DNA from: Nannocystaceae bacterium
GTDB lineage: Bacteria > Myxococcota_A > Polyangia > Nannocystales > Nannocystaceae
DNA: 60,167 nucleotides
Direction of reading: 5' to 3'
Assembly (NCBI GenBank): GCA_019694555.1
Contig: JAIBBS010000025.1
Coordinates: 1 to 60,167 of the forward strand
A program made the translations under genes and the position numbers. Below, piece by piece: positions 17,903 to 25,486 of this stretch (position 1 is its first letter; each line of letters starts with the position of its first letter). The notes below the pieces were generated by a model. That model was not told the DNA's origin. It saw only the letters and a list, made by a program, of their open reading frames with translations, and searched no databases.

Positions 17903-19753
17903 TTGGCCGCGGCTCTCGCATTGCTCGGGTGTCTGTTCTCGGTGGCGCCGGTGCTCGCACTGGCGCCACCGCTGCATCGTGACTACGACGGCACGCGCTC
18001 GGTGACACCGCGCCTGGCCAAGGCGCCGACCGAGTCCACGACGCCGCCCGACGACACCGGCTTCGAGCTGCCCGAGGGCGAGGATCTCGGGCCCGAGGAC
18101 CTCGACGATCCGCCGCCCGACGCGGGCAAGCCCGATGGCGACGAGCCCGACGCGGGCAAGCCCGCCGGCGACGAGCCCGACGCGGGCAAGGGCGAGACCA
18201 AGACCGGCGCGGACAAACCCGGCGACCTGTCGATGGACGACGTGTTCGGCACCGACGCCGAACACAAGGACATCGTCGAGCAGCCCAAGGGCGACGGCAA
18301 GACCGGCGACAAGGGCGGCACCAAGGGGCGCTTCGACGGCAAGCTCGACACGCGGGTGCGCGTGGTCTCGAGCGCGTACTACGACATCGCGCGCGTGCCC
18401 CAGCGCGGCTTCGGTCGCCAGGAGAACCGCATCGAGTTCCAGTTCGCGTACAAGCCCGACCGCCACCTGCAGATCGTCGGCGACATCGAGCCGGTGTTCT
18501 TCGGCCTGGCGCAGACGCCCGAGCTCGACGACCTCGCGACCCAGCGGCTGCTGACGCCGTTCCACATCGAGAGCGACGCGGCCTACATCGCGTTGCTCGA
18601 TCTGTTGCCCGGGCTCGACATCAAGGTCGGGCGACAGATCGTGGTCTGGGGCACCGCCGATCGCTTCAACCCGACCAACAACATCAACGCCGACGACCTC
18701 GAGGATCGGCCGCTGTTCACCGAGCCGATCGCGAACCAGATGGTCGTGGTCGACTACGCGCCGCTGCAGGACAAGCTGTGGTTCCAGGGCGTGTACGTGC
18801 CGACGTTCTTCCCGGCACTGCTGCCGCCCTCGGCCGCGGCCGCGCTCAAGGATCCGCAGACACCGGTGCCGTTCGCCTACGGCGCCGACCAGGACAAGAT
18901 CGGCAACCTGCAGTCGCTGCTGCAGATCCAGCCCGGCCTGGTGCCGAGCGTGACCGGCCACGTGTACCAGCCCAGCCGCCGCTTCACGACCGGGCAGAGC
19001 GCGATCAAGCTCGGCAGCACGCTGGGCGGCGTGGACATGTCGATCTCCTACTACAACGGTCGGCACGACATCCCCACGCCGGTCGACGTGCAGTCGTCGC
19101 GCAAGGACCCGCAGGAAGGCCCGATCGACCAGGCGCAGTGCTGCTACCGCTCGGACGTCACGCTCATCTACCCGCGCATGCAGGTGCTGGGTCTCGACTT
19201 CGCCACGCAGCTGCCGTTTCTCAACAACATGGGCCTGTGGGGCGAGGGCGCGCTGTTCTTCCCGCAGCGGCAGCAGCTGTCGATCGAGTTCCCGCTCGCC
19301 ATCGACGTCACCACCGGCAAGAACGACGACGGCAAGACCAATCCCGTACGCAGCATGATCGGGCGGACGATCCGACCCACGCCGTACATCAAGGCCACGG
19401 CCGGCTTCGACTACACCTTCGGCAAGCACGTGTACGTGCAGGCCCAGTACCTGCGCGGCTTCATCGACGAGTTCGGCGCCGATCACATCGGCAACTACCT
19501 CGTCGGCGGGACCGACCTCATCTTCTTCGGTCGGCACTTCATCTTCCGCGCCTTCGGCGTGGTCGACTTCCCCACCGGCAAGGGCGATCACGGCTCGTAC
19601 GTGATCTACCCCGAGCTGCTGCTGGTGCCGCCGTGGGGCAGCGTCACGTTCGAGATCGGCAGCTTCTTCCTGCTCGGCAAGCCCGACACCAAGTTCGGGC
19701 AGAAGGCCGCGGGCTCGTCGATCGCCTTCTTCAAGGTCGTCGGCGTGTTCTGA
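17903..19753 (+). CDS. Outer-membrane beta-barrel, DUF1302-like
   Basis: The 616-residue product starts at TTG with a hydrophobic signal (residues ~2-22). A low-complexity acidic linker follows, with three tandem DEPDAGKP-type units (residues ~70-95). From about residue 145 the sequence alternates as amphipathic strands and includes VGRQIVVWGTADRFNPTNN, the sort of motif seen in DUF1302 porin-like barrels next to MMPL and LolA-like genes. The C-terminus ends in Phe, as for BAM-assembled barrels. It probably forms the outer-membrane end of the export path. TTG is chosen because it opens the signal sequence and has the -10 at the usual distance. Confidence 0.78.
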   Translation: MAAALALLGCLFSVAPVLALAPPLHRDYDGTRSVTPRLAKAPTESTTPPDDTGFELPEGEDLGPEDLDDPPPDAGKPDGDEPDAGKPAGDEPDAGKGETKTGADKPGDLSMDDVFGTDAEHKDIVEQPKGDGKTGDKGGTKGRFDGKLDTRVRVVSSAYYDIARVPQRGFGRQENRIEFQFAYKPDRHLQIVGDIEPVFFGLAQTPELDDLATQRLLTPFHIESDAAYIALLDLLPGLDIKVGRQIVVWGTADRFNPTNNINADDLEDRPLFTEPIANQMVVVDYAPLQDKLWFQGVYVPTFFPALLPPSAAAALKDPQTPVPFAYGADQDKIGNLQSLLQIQPGLVPSVTGHVYQPSRRFTTGQSAIKLGSTLGGVDMSISYYNGRHDIPTPVDVQSSRKDPQEGPIDQAQCCYRSDVTLIYPRMQVLGLDFATQLPFLNNMGLWGEGALFFPQRQQLSIEFPLAIDVTTGKNDDGKTNPVRSMIGRTIRPTPYIKATAGFDYTFGKHVYVQAQYLRGFIDEFGADHIGNYLVGGTDLIFFGRHFIFRAFGVVDFPTGKGDHGSYVIYPELLLVPPWGSVTFEIGSFFLLGKPDTKFGQKAAGSSIAFFKVVGVF

Positions 19754-19776
19754 CGGCAGGTCGGCGCGGGCCGATC

Positions 19777-19782
19777 TACACT
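19777..19782 (+). promoter_or_regulatory. Putative -10, leaderless start of the murein endopeptidase gene
   Basis: TACACT followed by nine bases and the GTG at 19792; no Shine-Dalgarno. Confidence 0.5.
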
Positions 19783-19791
19783 GGGGGCGCG

Positions 19792-21165
19792 GTGAGCGGT
19801 CCGTCGGCAGCCTCGGCCATGCTCTCCTGGGTCCTTCTGACCGGGCTGGGCGTGGGCATGGCCGTCGCCGCCATGGCGTGGCCGGAGTTCGACGCGTGGG
19901 AGGACTCGCTGTGGGATCGCATGCCCACCAGCCGCAAGCCCAAGGACGGCAGCGACGGCAAGGGCGACGGCAAGGCCGACGAGCTCGGCGCGGGCGAGTC
20001 CGGCGGGCTCGAGGAGGCCGCGCTCGACGAGGCGATCCCGGTCTACGGCGCGCCCGACACGCCCGATCCCGAGTCGGTGCTCGACGAGCTGCCGGCCGAG
20101 GGCGAAGGCGATCGCCGCGCGCTCGCCCGCGTCGACGTCGGCGACGGCAGCGTGCAGACCGTCGATGGCGAGAAGGACTGGCTGGTGCACCGCGTCGTGC
20201 CGATGGAGACCGTCGATCAGATCGCGCATCGCTATGGCGTGCGCGTCGACTCGCTGCGCATGTGGAACGGCATCAAGCCCGAGACGGTGAAGCTCAAGGA
20301 AGGCACGCGGATCAAGCTCCACCCGCGCAAGATCCCGCCGCCGCGGCGCAAGTACGAGTACTGGGTGCAGCCGGGCGACAGCTGGTGGTCGATCGGCACC
20401 ACCTTCGGCGTGGACTCGCGCGACCTGCGGGCCGCCAACTGGTCCACACCGCAGCGGCCGCAGGTCGGCACCACCGTCGACGTGTGGATCGATCCGGTGG
20501 TGTACCTGTGGGTGTCCGGCGAGACCGACTCGCACGTGCCCGACGGCGTGCGCCTGGGCGCGGTCGGCATCGGACCGCCGCAGAACGGGCGCCTGGTCAA
20601 CGGCGTGCAGCTGCCGCCGCACGAGGCCTACACGCTCAAGCTGCCGCCCACGGCCTACGGCACCACCCACGCGGTCGCGCACGTGGTGCACGCGATGGAC
20701 GAGTTCCAGCGCCGCAGCAAGTACCGCCGCAAGCTCATGATGGGTTCGATGAGCGGCAAGCACGGCGGCCACCTGACGCCGCACGTGTCGCACCAGACCG
20801 GTCGCGATCTCGACATCCGCCTGCCGTTGCTCGAGGACGTGCAGGAGTTCGCGCCCGTCACGCCCTCGCGGGTCGACTGGGTCGCGCTGTGGCACCTGGT
20901 CGAGTCGTTCGACGTCACCGGCCAGGTCGTGATCATCTTCCTCGACTACGAGATGCAAGAGCGGCTGTATCGCGCTGCCGCGGCGCTCGAGGTCGACGAA
21001 CAGCGGCGCAAGGAGGTGCTGCAGTGGCCGCGCGGCAACAAGGCCAACCTCGGGCTCGTGCGCCACAGCCCCGGCCACGAGGGCCACATCCACGTGCGCA
21101 TGACCTGCGGGCCCAACGAGCCCGAGTGCGTCTCCGAGGCCGACTTCGACGTCGACGCCGACTGA
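19792..21165 (+). CDS. LysM-containing MepA-type murein endopeptidase
   Basis: The 457-residue protein has an N-terminal transmembrane anchor (residues ~10-30) and an acidic linker. Two LysM-like segments follow (HRVVPMETVDQIAHRYGVRV near residue 130; VQPGDSWWSIGTTFGVDSRD near 195). The C-terminal domain is a penicillin-insensitive murein endopeptidase: the zinc motif S-H-Q-T-G-R-D-L-D has H334 and D339, and HEGHIHV has H432 and H434. It should cleave peptide cross-links in peptidoglycan. The gene begins 38 bases after the barrel gene, so it may help pass envelope parts through the wall (inference). Confidence 0.88.
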   Translation: MSGPSAASAMLSWVLLTGLGVGMAVAAMAWPEFDAWEDSLWDRMPTSRKPKDGSDGKGDGKADELGAGESGGLEEAALDEAIPVYGAPDTPDPESVLDELPAEGEGDRRALARVDVGDGSVQTVDGEKDWLVHRVVPMETVDQIAHRYGVRVDSLRMWNGIKPETVKLKEGTRIKLHPRKIPPPRRKYEYWVQPGDSWWSIGTTFGVDSRDLRAANWSTPQRPQVGTTVDVWIDPVVYLWVSGETDSHVPDGVRLGAVGIGPPQNGRLVNGVQLPPHEAYTLKLPPTAYGTTHAVAHVVHAMDEFQRRSKYRRKLMMGSMSGKHGGHLTPHVSHQTGRDLDIRLPLLEDVQEFAPVTPSRVDWVALWHLVESFDVTGQVVIIFLDYEMQERLYRAAAALEVDEQRRKEVLQWPRGNKANLGLVRHSPGHEGHIHVRMTCGPNEPECVSEADFDVDAD

Positions 21166-21171
21166 GGGTGA

Positions 21172-22044
21172 TCAGCTGCCGATGGCGGTCGCGAGCTCGC
21201 CGAGCACGCGGCGCTGGGTCGCGTGCAGCCCCGCGGTCGACTTGCCGATCGTGGCCAGCAACCCTGCGAGCTGCTTGCGCGTGGCGGCCTTGCGGCGCTT
21301 CGCCAGCGCGACCAGCGTGTGCGTGCAGTCCTCGGGCTCACCGCGGGTGTTGACGATGCGCAGCACCGCGGTCTCGGCCCAGCCCGGCGAGCGCTCGTAC
21401 AGGTGCGGCAGCGCGTCGAGCAATGCCTCGAGGTAGTCGTCGTCGAACGACTCGAGCAGGTAGAACAGGCCCCACAGCACCGCGCGCGGATCGTCGTCGT
21501 CGAGTGCGCCGAACATCGCCGGCAGCAGGCTGCGATCGGCGACCTGCTGCAGGCGATCGAGCAGGCGCGGCACCTCGTCGCCGATGTCCTCGTCGCTGCG
21601 CGCGAACAGGGCCAGCCGCGCGAGCACCTCCGCGGCCGACAGCGACTCGAGCCCCGGCAGCGCGGCGCGACGGCGCACGAGCTTGGTGCGCCCCGCCGGC
21701 GGTGTCGCGCTCGCGACCGACGTCGGCTTGGTCGCGGGCTTTGCCTTGGTCGCGGGCTTTGCCTTGGTCGCGGGCTTGGCCTTCGTCGCCGGCTTGGTCT
21801 TGGTCGCGGGCGTGGTCTTGGTCGCGGGCTTGGTCTTGGTCGCGGGCTTTGCCTTGGTCGCGGGCTTTGCCTTGGTCGCGGGCTTTGCCTTGGTCGCGGG
21901 CTTTGCCTTGGTCGCGGGCTTTGCCTTGGTCGCGGGCTCGGCCTTGGTCGCGGGCTTCGCCCCGACGGACTTCGGCGCGGCAGGCGCGGCGGGCCGGGCA
22001 GGGGACTTCGATCGCGTCGACGCGGCGGCCTTGGGCTTGCGCAT
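21172..22044 (-). CDS. Imm30-like domain protein with Lys/Pro/Ala repeat tail
   Basis: The 290-residue protein has a basic N-terminus made of 13 six-residue KPATKA-type repeats (residues ~30-107). A globular alpha-helical domain follows (residues ~125-285), containing AVLWGLFYLLESFDDDYLEAL and SPGWAETAVLRIVNTRGEP. Those blocks resemble immunity-protein-30-type domains (recognised from memory, moderate confidence). The repeat part resembles histone-H1/AlgP-like tails that bind DNA or other polyanions. The start ATG is the only one at the head of the basic region. It converges with the endopeptidase gene, six bases away. No toxin partner is adjacent. Confidence 0.8.
   Translation of the reverse strand: MRKPKAAASTRSKSPARPAAPAAPKSVGAKPATKAEPATKAKPATKAKPATKAKPATKAKPATKAKPATKTKPATKTTPATKTKPATKAKPATKAKPATKAKPATKPTSVASATPPAGRTKLVRRRAALPGLESLSAAEVLARLALFARSDEDIGDEVPRLLDRLQQVADRSLLPAMFGALDDDDPRAVLWGLFYLLESFDDDYLEALLDALPHLYERSPGWAETAVLRIVNTRGEPEDCTHTLVALAKRRKAATRKQLAGLLATIGKSTAGLHATQRRVLGELATAIGS
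21724..21957 (-). repeat. Tandem 18-bp repeat, 13 units, in coding sequence
   Basis: There are 13 uninterrupted 18-bp units. On the minus strand they read AAGCCCGCGACCAAGGCA with few changes and encode KPATKA, with variants EPATKA, KPATKT, TPATKT and KPATKP. The exact 234-base length (13 x 18) and near-identical DNA point to recent slippage or recombination. Copy number probably varies between strains. Confidence 0.92.
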
Positions 22045-22152
22045 GCGCGAGCCATAGCGCGGCCGCGGCAGCGCTGACAAGGCGTGCGCTTGCGTGACGA
22101 GGGCGCGACGGCCAACCATGGTGCCGTGGGCAGCCGCACTGTCGTCGACTCC

Positions 22153-22743
22153 GTGACCTGCGTGGATGGGCCTCCGCCGGAGCTGCCGCTGCTCCACGCG
22201 CGGCTGGAGGCGCTGCGGCAGCGCTTCCCGCAGGTGGTGCTCGAGCGCTACCTCGATCGGATCCCACGCGTGGGGGATCGCGTCTTCATCGCCCCGGGCG
22301 CTGCGATCGTCGGCGACGTCGAGCTCGGGGACGACGCCAGCATCTGGTACGGCTGCGTGCTGCGCGGCGACGTCAACCGCATCGCGGTGGGCCCGCGTTC
22401 GAACCTGCAAGACGGCGTGGTCGTGCACCTGGGCGATCACGATCCGACCACGGTCGCGCAGGACGTCGTCGTCGGTCATCGCGCGGTGCTGCACGGTTGC
22501 CACGTCGGCGCCGCGACCCTGGTCGGCATCGGCGCGGTGTTGCTCGATGGCGTGCGCGTGGGCGAGGGCTGCATCATCGGTGCGGGTGCGGTCGTGACCG
22601 CGGGCACCGAGATCCCGCCGCACAGCCTCGTGCTCGGTGCGCCCGCGAAGGTCGTCCGCAGCCTCGGCGGCGAGGACGAGGCCTTCCACCGCGCGCTCGC
22701 GGCGAAGTACGTGCGCCTGGCCCACAACCACCGGGTGGGCTGA
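22153..22743 (+). CDS. Gamma-class carbonic anhydrase-like hexapeptide protein
   Basis: This left-handed beta-helix protein has the residues of the gamma carbonic anhydrase family: LRGDVN, NLQDG, VVHLGD and GHRAVLHGCHVG (the His ligands), then hexapeptide turns and the AAKVVRSL-type tail (here APAKVVRSL). It probably binds Zn or Fe as a trimer; whether it hydrates CO2 cannot be told. The start is uncertain. GTG codons at 22084, 22126, 22153 and 22162 are all in frame. The stretch before 22153 has weaker third-position GC, and CACTGT lies 10 bases before 22153, so that start is given. Confidence 0.85.
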   Translation: MTCVDGPPPELPLLHARLEALRQRFPQVVLERYLDRIPRVGDRVFIAPGAAIVGDVELGDDASIWYGCVLRGDVNRIAVGPRSNLQDGVVVHLGDHDPTTVAQDVVVGHRAVLHGCHVGAATLVGIGAVLLDGVRVGEGCIIGAGAVVTAGTEIPPHSLVLGAPAKVVRSLGGEDEAFHRALAAKYVRLAHNHRVG

Positions 22744-22854
22744 GAGACACTCGGCGGACGCGGAGCGGCTCTCGTCGCGGAGCGACCGCAACCTGAGGGG
22801 TCCCGCGATCGGCGTGGCCGGGCACGGGGAGGAGGACGCGGAGCTTGCTCGCCA
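22744..22854 (+). repeat. Dispersed intergenic repeat, copy B
   Basis: This is the homologue of the element after meaB (3566-3680), in the same orientation relative to the window. It fills almost the whole 120-base gap between the convergent carbonic anhydrase and lipoprotein genes. Shared blocks include GGCTCTCGTCGCGG, GGCCGGGCACGGGGAG and GGACGCGGAGCTTGCTC. Point differences and a one-base indel separate the two copies. No protein is encoded. Confidence 0.75.
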
Positions 22855-22863
22855 GAGACTGAT

Positions 22864-23397
22864 TCAGGCGCCGGTGCCGGTGCTGCCACCGGTGCTGCTG
22901 CTGCTGCTGCCCGCCGTGCTCCCGCCGTCGCTGCCGCTCGACGAGGCGCCCCAGCTGTCGCCGGTGCTCGAGCCGACCAGCGGTCCGCGGCACAGGCCGT
23001 CGACGGGATCGCACGTCAGCTCCGCGCAGCAGGCCGCATCGTCGAAGCACCAGCGGTCGGCCGCGTCGGCGGGAACGCAATCGGGCACGCACAGCGCGTC
23101 GCCGCGGCCGCTGCCGGGGTCGTAGGGCGCGACGCAGTGGCCGGCCTCGCAGGGCTGATCGGCGCTGCAGCCCTGCGGCGCGTCGTAGGTGGTCGTGCCG
23201 CCGGAGCTGCTGCCGGTGGTCGCCAGCGGCGTGCCGTCGTCGCCACCGCCGTCGCCGCTCGTGCCGCTGCCGGCCCCGCCGCGACACGACGTCGCGATCG
23301 CGAGCAGCCCAACCAGCCCCGCCAGCGCCGGCGCGCGGCCGCGGGCGCGCACCCGGTCGGCACGCAGCCGCCATCGCACGAGCGAGCGCAGGGGCAC
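22864..23397 (-). CDS. Cysteine-containing lipoprotein
   Basis: The 177-residue product has an unusually basic N-region, a hydrophobic core and a lipobox ending IATSC (Cys ~38). A Gly/Ser/Thr stretch follows, then a compact domain with about ten cysteines (QGCSADQPCEAGHC, CFDDAACCAELTCDP), and a second Ser/Gly/Thr tail reaches the C-terminus. The Cys pattern suggests a disulfide-bonded knot similar to other myxobacterial lipoproteins. The function is unknown. It starts at a GTG with TAGGCT six bases upstream and no Shine-Dalgarno. Confidence 0.78.
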   Translation of the reverse strand: MPLRSLVRWRLRADRVRARGRAPALAGLVGLLAIATSCRGGAGSGTSGDGGGDDGTPLATTGSSSGGTTTYDAPQGCSADQPCEAGHCVAPYDPGSGRGDALCVPDCVPADAADRWCFDDAACCAELTCDPVDGLCRGPLVGSSTGDSWGASSSGSDGGSTAGSSSSSTGGSTGTGA

Positions 23398-23403
23398 GGC
23401 GCG

Positions 23404-23409
23404 AGCCTA
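23404..23409 (-). promoter_or_regulatory. Putative -10, leaderless lipoprotein start
   Basis: TAGGCT on the minus strand, then six bases, then the GTG at 23397. The same TAGGCT hexamer precedes the D-amino-acid oxidase gene. Confidence 0.5.
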
Positions 23410-23589
23410 CCAGAGCGCACGTCGACGTGCTCCGCGCGCACGAGGGCGGCGCGCGCGGACGTGGACACCGGCGGTGCCCGCCTGCTTTCGATTGGCGTGC
23501 GCGGGCGTGGTTTGCCACCATCGACCTCGGTGGATCCGGAGCGCCCCGAACGCTGGGCCCGTCGCGTGACCGTCCCAGGGGTCGCGCCC

Positions 23590-24507
23590 ATGCATGGCCC
23601 GGTGCCGCAGCGCGCGGCCACGCCGGCGCCGGTGCTCGACTCGGTGCAGGCCGGCATGCAGCTGGCGCATCAGAAGGTCTACGACGTCGTCGAGTGCATC
23701 GCCGAGGGCGGCATGGGCCGCATCTACCGCGCCTACGACCCGGCGATGGATCGCTACGTCGCGCTCAAGCTGCTCAAGCCCGACATGCCGGACTTCGTGC
23801 GTCGCCGCTTCCGTCGCGAGGCCGTGATCGCGGCGAACTTCTCGCATCCCAACCTGCCGCGCGTGCTCGACGTCGGCGTGGTCCCCGGCAGTGCGCTCGA
23901 GTGGATGACCATGGAGTACCTGCGCGGCCGCGATCTCGGCCGCGTGATCGAACGCGGTCGCACGATCCCGCTGCCGCTGGTGGTCGACATCTTCTGTCAG
24001 ACCCTCGACGCGCTCGAGTACATCCACACGCGCCACATCGTCCACTGCGACATCAAGCCCGACAACATCTTCATCACGCGCGACAGCATCGACCGCCGCA
24101 TCGTGATCATCAAGCTCATCGACTTCGGCGTCTCGCGCAACCTCGAGACCGACGAGCGCAGCGAACAGATCGCCGGTGATCCGCTGTACATGGCGCCGGA
24201 GCAGACCGTGTCGCGCGGGGTCTTCGACCAGCGCGCGGACCTGTACGCGATGGGCATGTCGTTCTTCGAGTCGCTGACCGGGCGCCACCCGTTCCAGGAC
24301 CGCATCGACGCGCCGGTGGAGCAGCTGCTGCGCATGCAGGTCGACCGCACGCCCGATCCGCCCTCGTCGGTGCTGCCACCGGGTCCACCGCGGCAAGTCG
24401 ACGCGATCGATGCATTCTTCGCCAAGGCCACTGCGAAGGATCCTGCACGCCGCTTCGCGGACGCACGCGCGATGCGGCGGGCGATGCGGGCGTTGCTGGA
24501 CGCCTGA
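23590..24507 (+). CDS. Soluble Ser/Thr protein kinase, non-RD type
   Basis: The 305-residue protein is essentially one Hanks-type kinase domain. It shows the glycine loop AEGGMGRIYRAYD, lysine K60 in VALKLLK, the catalytic loop H152-C-D154-I-K-P-D-N, D178-F-G, and an APE-like MAPEQ. The Arg of the usual HRD is Cys, so activation-loop phosphorylation is probably not the switch. No transmembrane helix or sensor domain follows, unlike PknB-type kinases. The start is uncertain: GTG 23567, ATG 23590 and ATG 23656 are in frame. The 192 bases before it separate it from the divergent lipoprotein gene. Confidence 0.9.
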   Translation: MHGPVPQRAATPAPVLDSVQAGMQLAHQKVYDVVECIAEGGMGRIYRAYDPAMDRYVALKLLKPDMPDFVRRRFRREAVIAANFSHPNLPRVLDVGVVPGSALEWMTMEYLRGRDLGRVIERGRTIPLPLVVDIFCQTLDALEYIHTRHIVHCDIKPDNIFITRDSIDRRIVIIKLIDFGVSRNLETDERSEQIAGDPLYMAPEQTVSRGVFDQRADLYAMGMSFFESLTGRHPFQDRIDAPVEQLLRMQVDRTPDPPSSVLPPGPPRQVDAIDAFFAKATAKDPARRFADARAMRRAMRALLDA

Positions 24508-24564
24508 GAAGGCCATGGGATGGCCGCAGCGGCCGCGCGCGTGGTCACGCGCGCACCCGGCTGC

Positions 24565-24570
24565 TACGAT
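24565..24570 (+). promoter_or_regulatory. Putative -10, leaderless lipoprotein start
   Basis: TACGAT lies six bases before the GTG at 24577. A TGGTCA hexamer 17 bases further up is a partial -35 match. Confidence 0.5.
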
Positions 24571-24576
24571 GGTTCG

Positions 24577-25476
24577 GTGCGTTCGCTTGCCCTACGCCTC
24601 GGTCTGTCGCTGTGCACTCTCGCGTCGACGGCTTGCCCCGGTGGCGGCGGCGGCAGCGGCAGCGGCGGCGGCAGCAGCGAGGGCGGCAGCAGCGGGGGCA
24701 GCGGCACCACCACCGGCACCACCACCGGCCCCGGCGACAGCTCGACCGCGGTCGCGGACAGCGGCAGCAGCACCACCACGGACCAGCCACAGGGGGAGTG
24801 CGTGCTGTGGGCCGACGAGTGTGGGCCGGATCAGAAGTGCATGCCGTGGTCGCTCGAGGACGACCAGATCCCCGACGAGATCCGGTGTTGCGCCGCGCCC
24901 GACGAGCCCGACCTCGTGGGCGAGCCGTGCACGATGCAGGAGTACAACGGCAGCTGCCTCGACAGCTGCGAGCGCGGGGCGTTGTGCGTGCTCGACGATC
25001 CCGAGGGCTTGACCGGTCAGTGCCGCAAGTACTGTCAGCCCGGCGGCGACGACTGCCAGCCCGACGAGACCTGCAAGACCTTCTACGAGCTGCTCGAGGA
25101 CGTGCCGACCGTGCCGCTGTGCATGGAGCAGTGCGATCCGTTGGTGCAGGACTGCAGCGTGCCCAACTGGCGCTGCATCCCCGACTCGCCGACCCAGGCC
25201 GGGCAGAGCGGCTTCATCTGCGTGTCGCCACCGCCCGGTGATCCGTACGGTGTGGGCGAGCCGTGTGCGCTGGCCAACCAGTGCGAGTCGGGGCTGGTGT
25301 GCGTGACCGCGGACCGGCTGCAAAACTGTCCGTTCACGTCGTGCTGCACCGCCTACTGCAGCCTGTCCGAGGGCGACGGTCCGTGCATGGCGATCGATCC
25401 GGACCTGCGCTGCATCGACTGGATGTCGCCCGATCCCACGTGGGAGGACGTCGGCGTGTGCGCGTTGCCCGAGTGA
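24577..25476 (+). CDS. Cysteine-rich lipoprotein
   Basis: The 299-residue product has a signal ending LASTAC (Cys ~20), a Gly/Ser linker, a Thr/Gly stretch, and then a domain with more than 25 cysteines in pairs such as CCAAPDEPDLVGEPC, SCLDSCERGALC and CCTAYC. The repeated C-x-(4-6)-C spacing implies extensive disulfide bonding at the cell surface. No catalytic motif is seen. The start GTG is set by the signal peptide and by the TACGAT hexamer six bases upstream. The gene converges on the CPBP gene with a 10-base gap. Confidence 0.83.
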   Translation: MRSLALRLGLSLCTLASTACPGGGGGSGSGGGSSEGGSSGGSGTTTGTTTGPGDSSTAVADSGSSTTTDQPQGECVLWADECGPDQKCMPWSLEDDQIPDEIRCCAAPDEPDLVGEPCTMQEYNGSCLDSCERGALCVLDDPEGLTGQCRKYCQPGGDDCQPDETCKTFYELLEDVPTVPLCMEQCDPLVQDCSVPNWRCIPDSPTQAGQSGFICVSPPPGDPYGVGEPCALANQCESGLVCVTADRLQNCPFTSCCTAYCSLSEGDGPCMAIDPDLRCIDWMSPDPTWEDVGVCALPE

Positions 25477-25486
25477 GCGCGGCGCG

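Noticed and set aside
13967..19591. A 1874-codon open frame on the minus strand across the aminotransferase, MMPL, LolA-like and barrel genes
   Set aside because: It is antisense to four well-supported genes. Its product is low-complexity Arg/His/Ala/Val sequence with no fold motifs, as expected from GC-rich antisense DNA.
21724..21957. Tandem 18-bp units considered as a CRISPR or iteron array
   Set aside because: Units are directly adjacent with no spacers, are in frame, and encode a hexapeptide repeat; no cas or replication genes are nearby.
21584..22057. A plus-strand frame with VAGFALVAGFA repeats that looks like a glycine-zipper membrane protein
   Set aside because: It is the exact complement of the KPATKA coding repeat; the minus-strand frame continues into a normal globular domain and this one does not.
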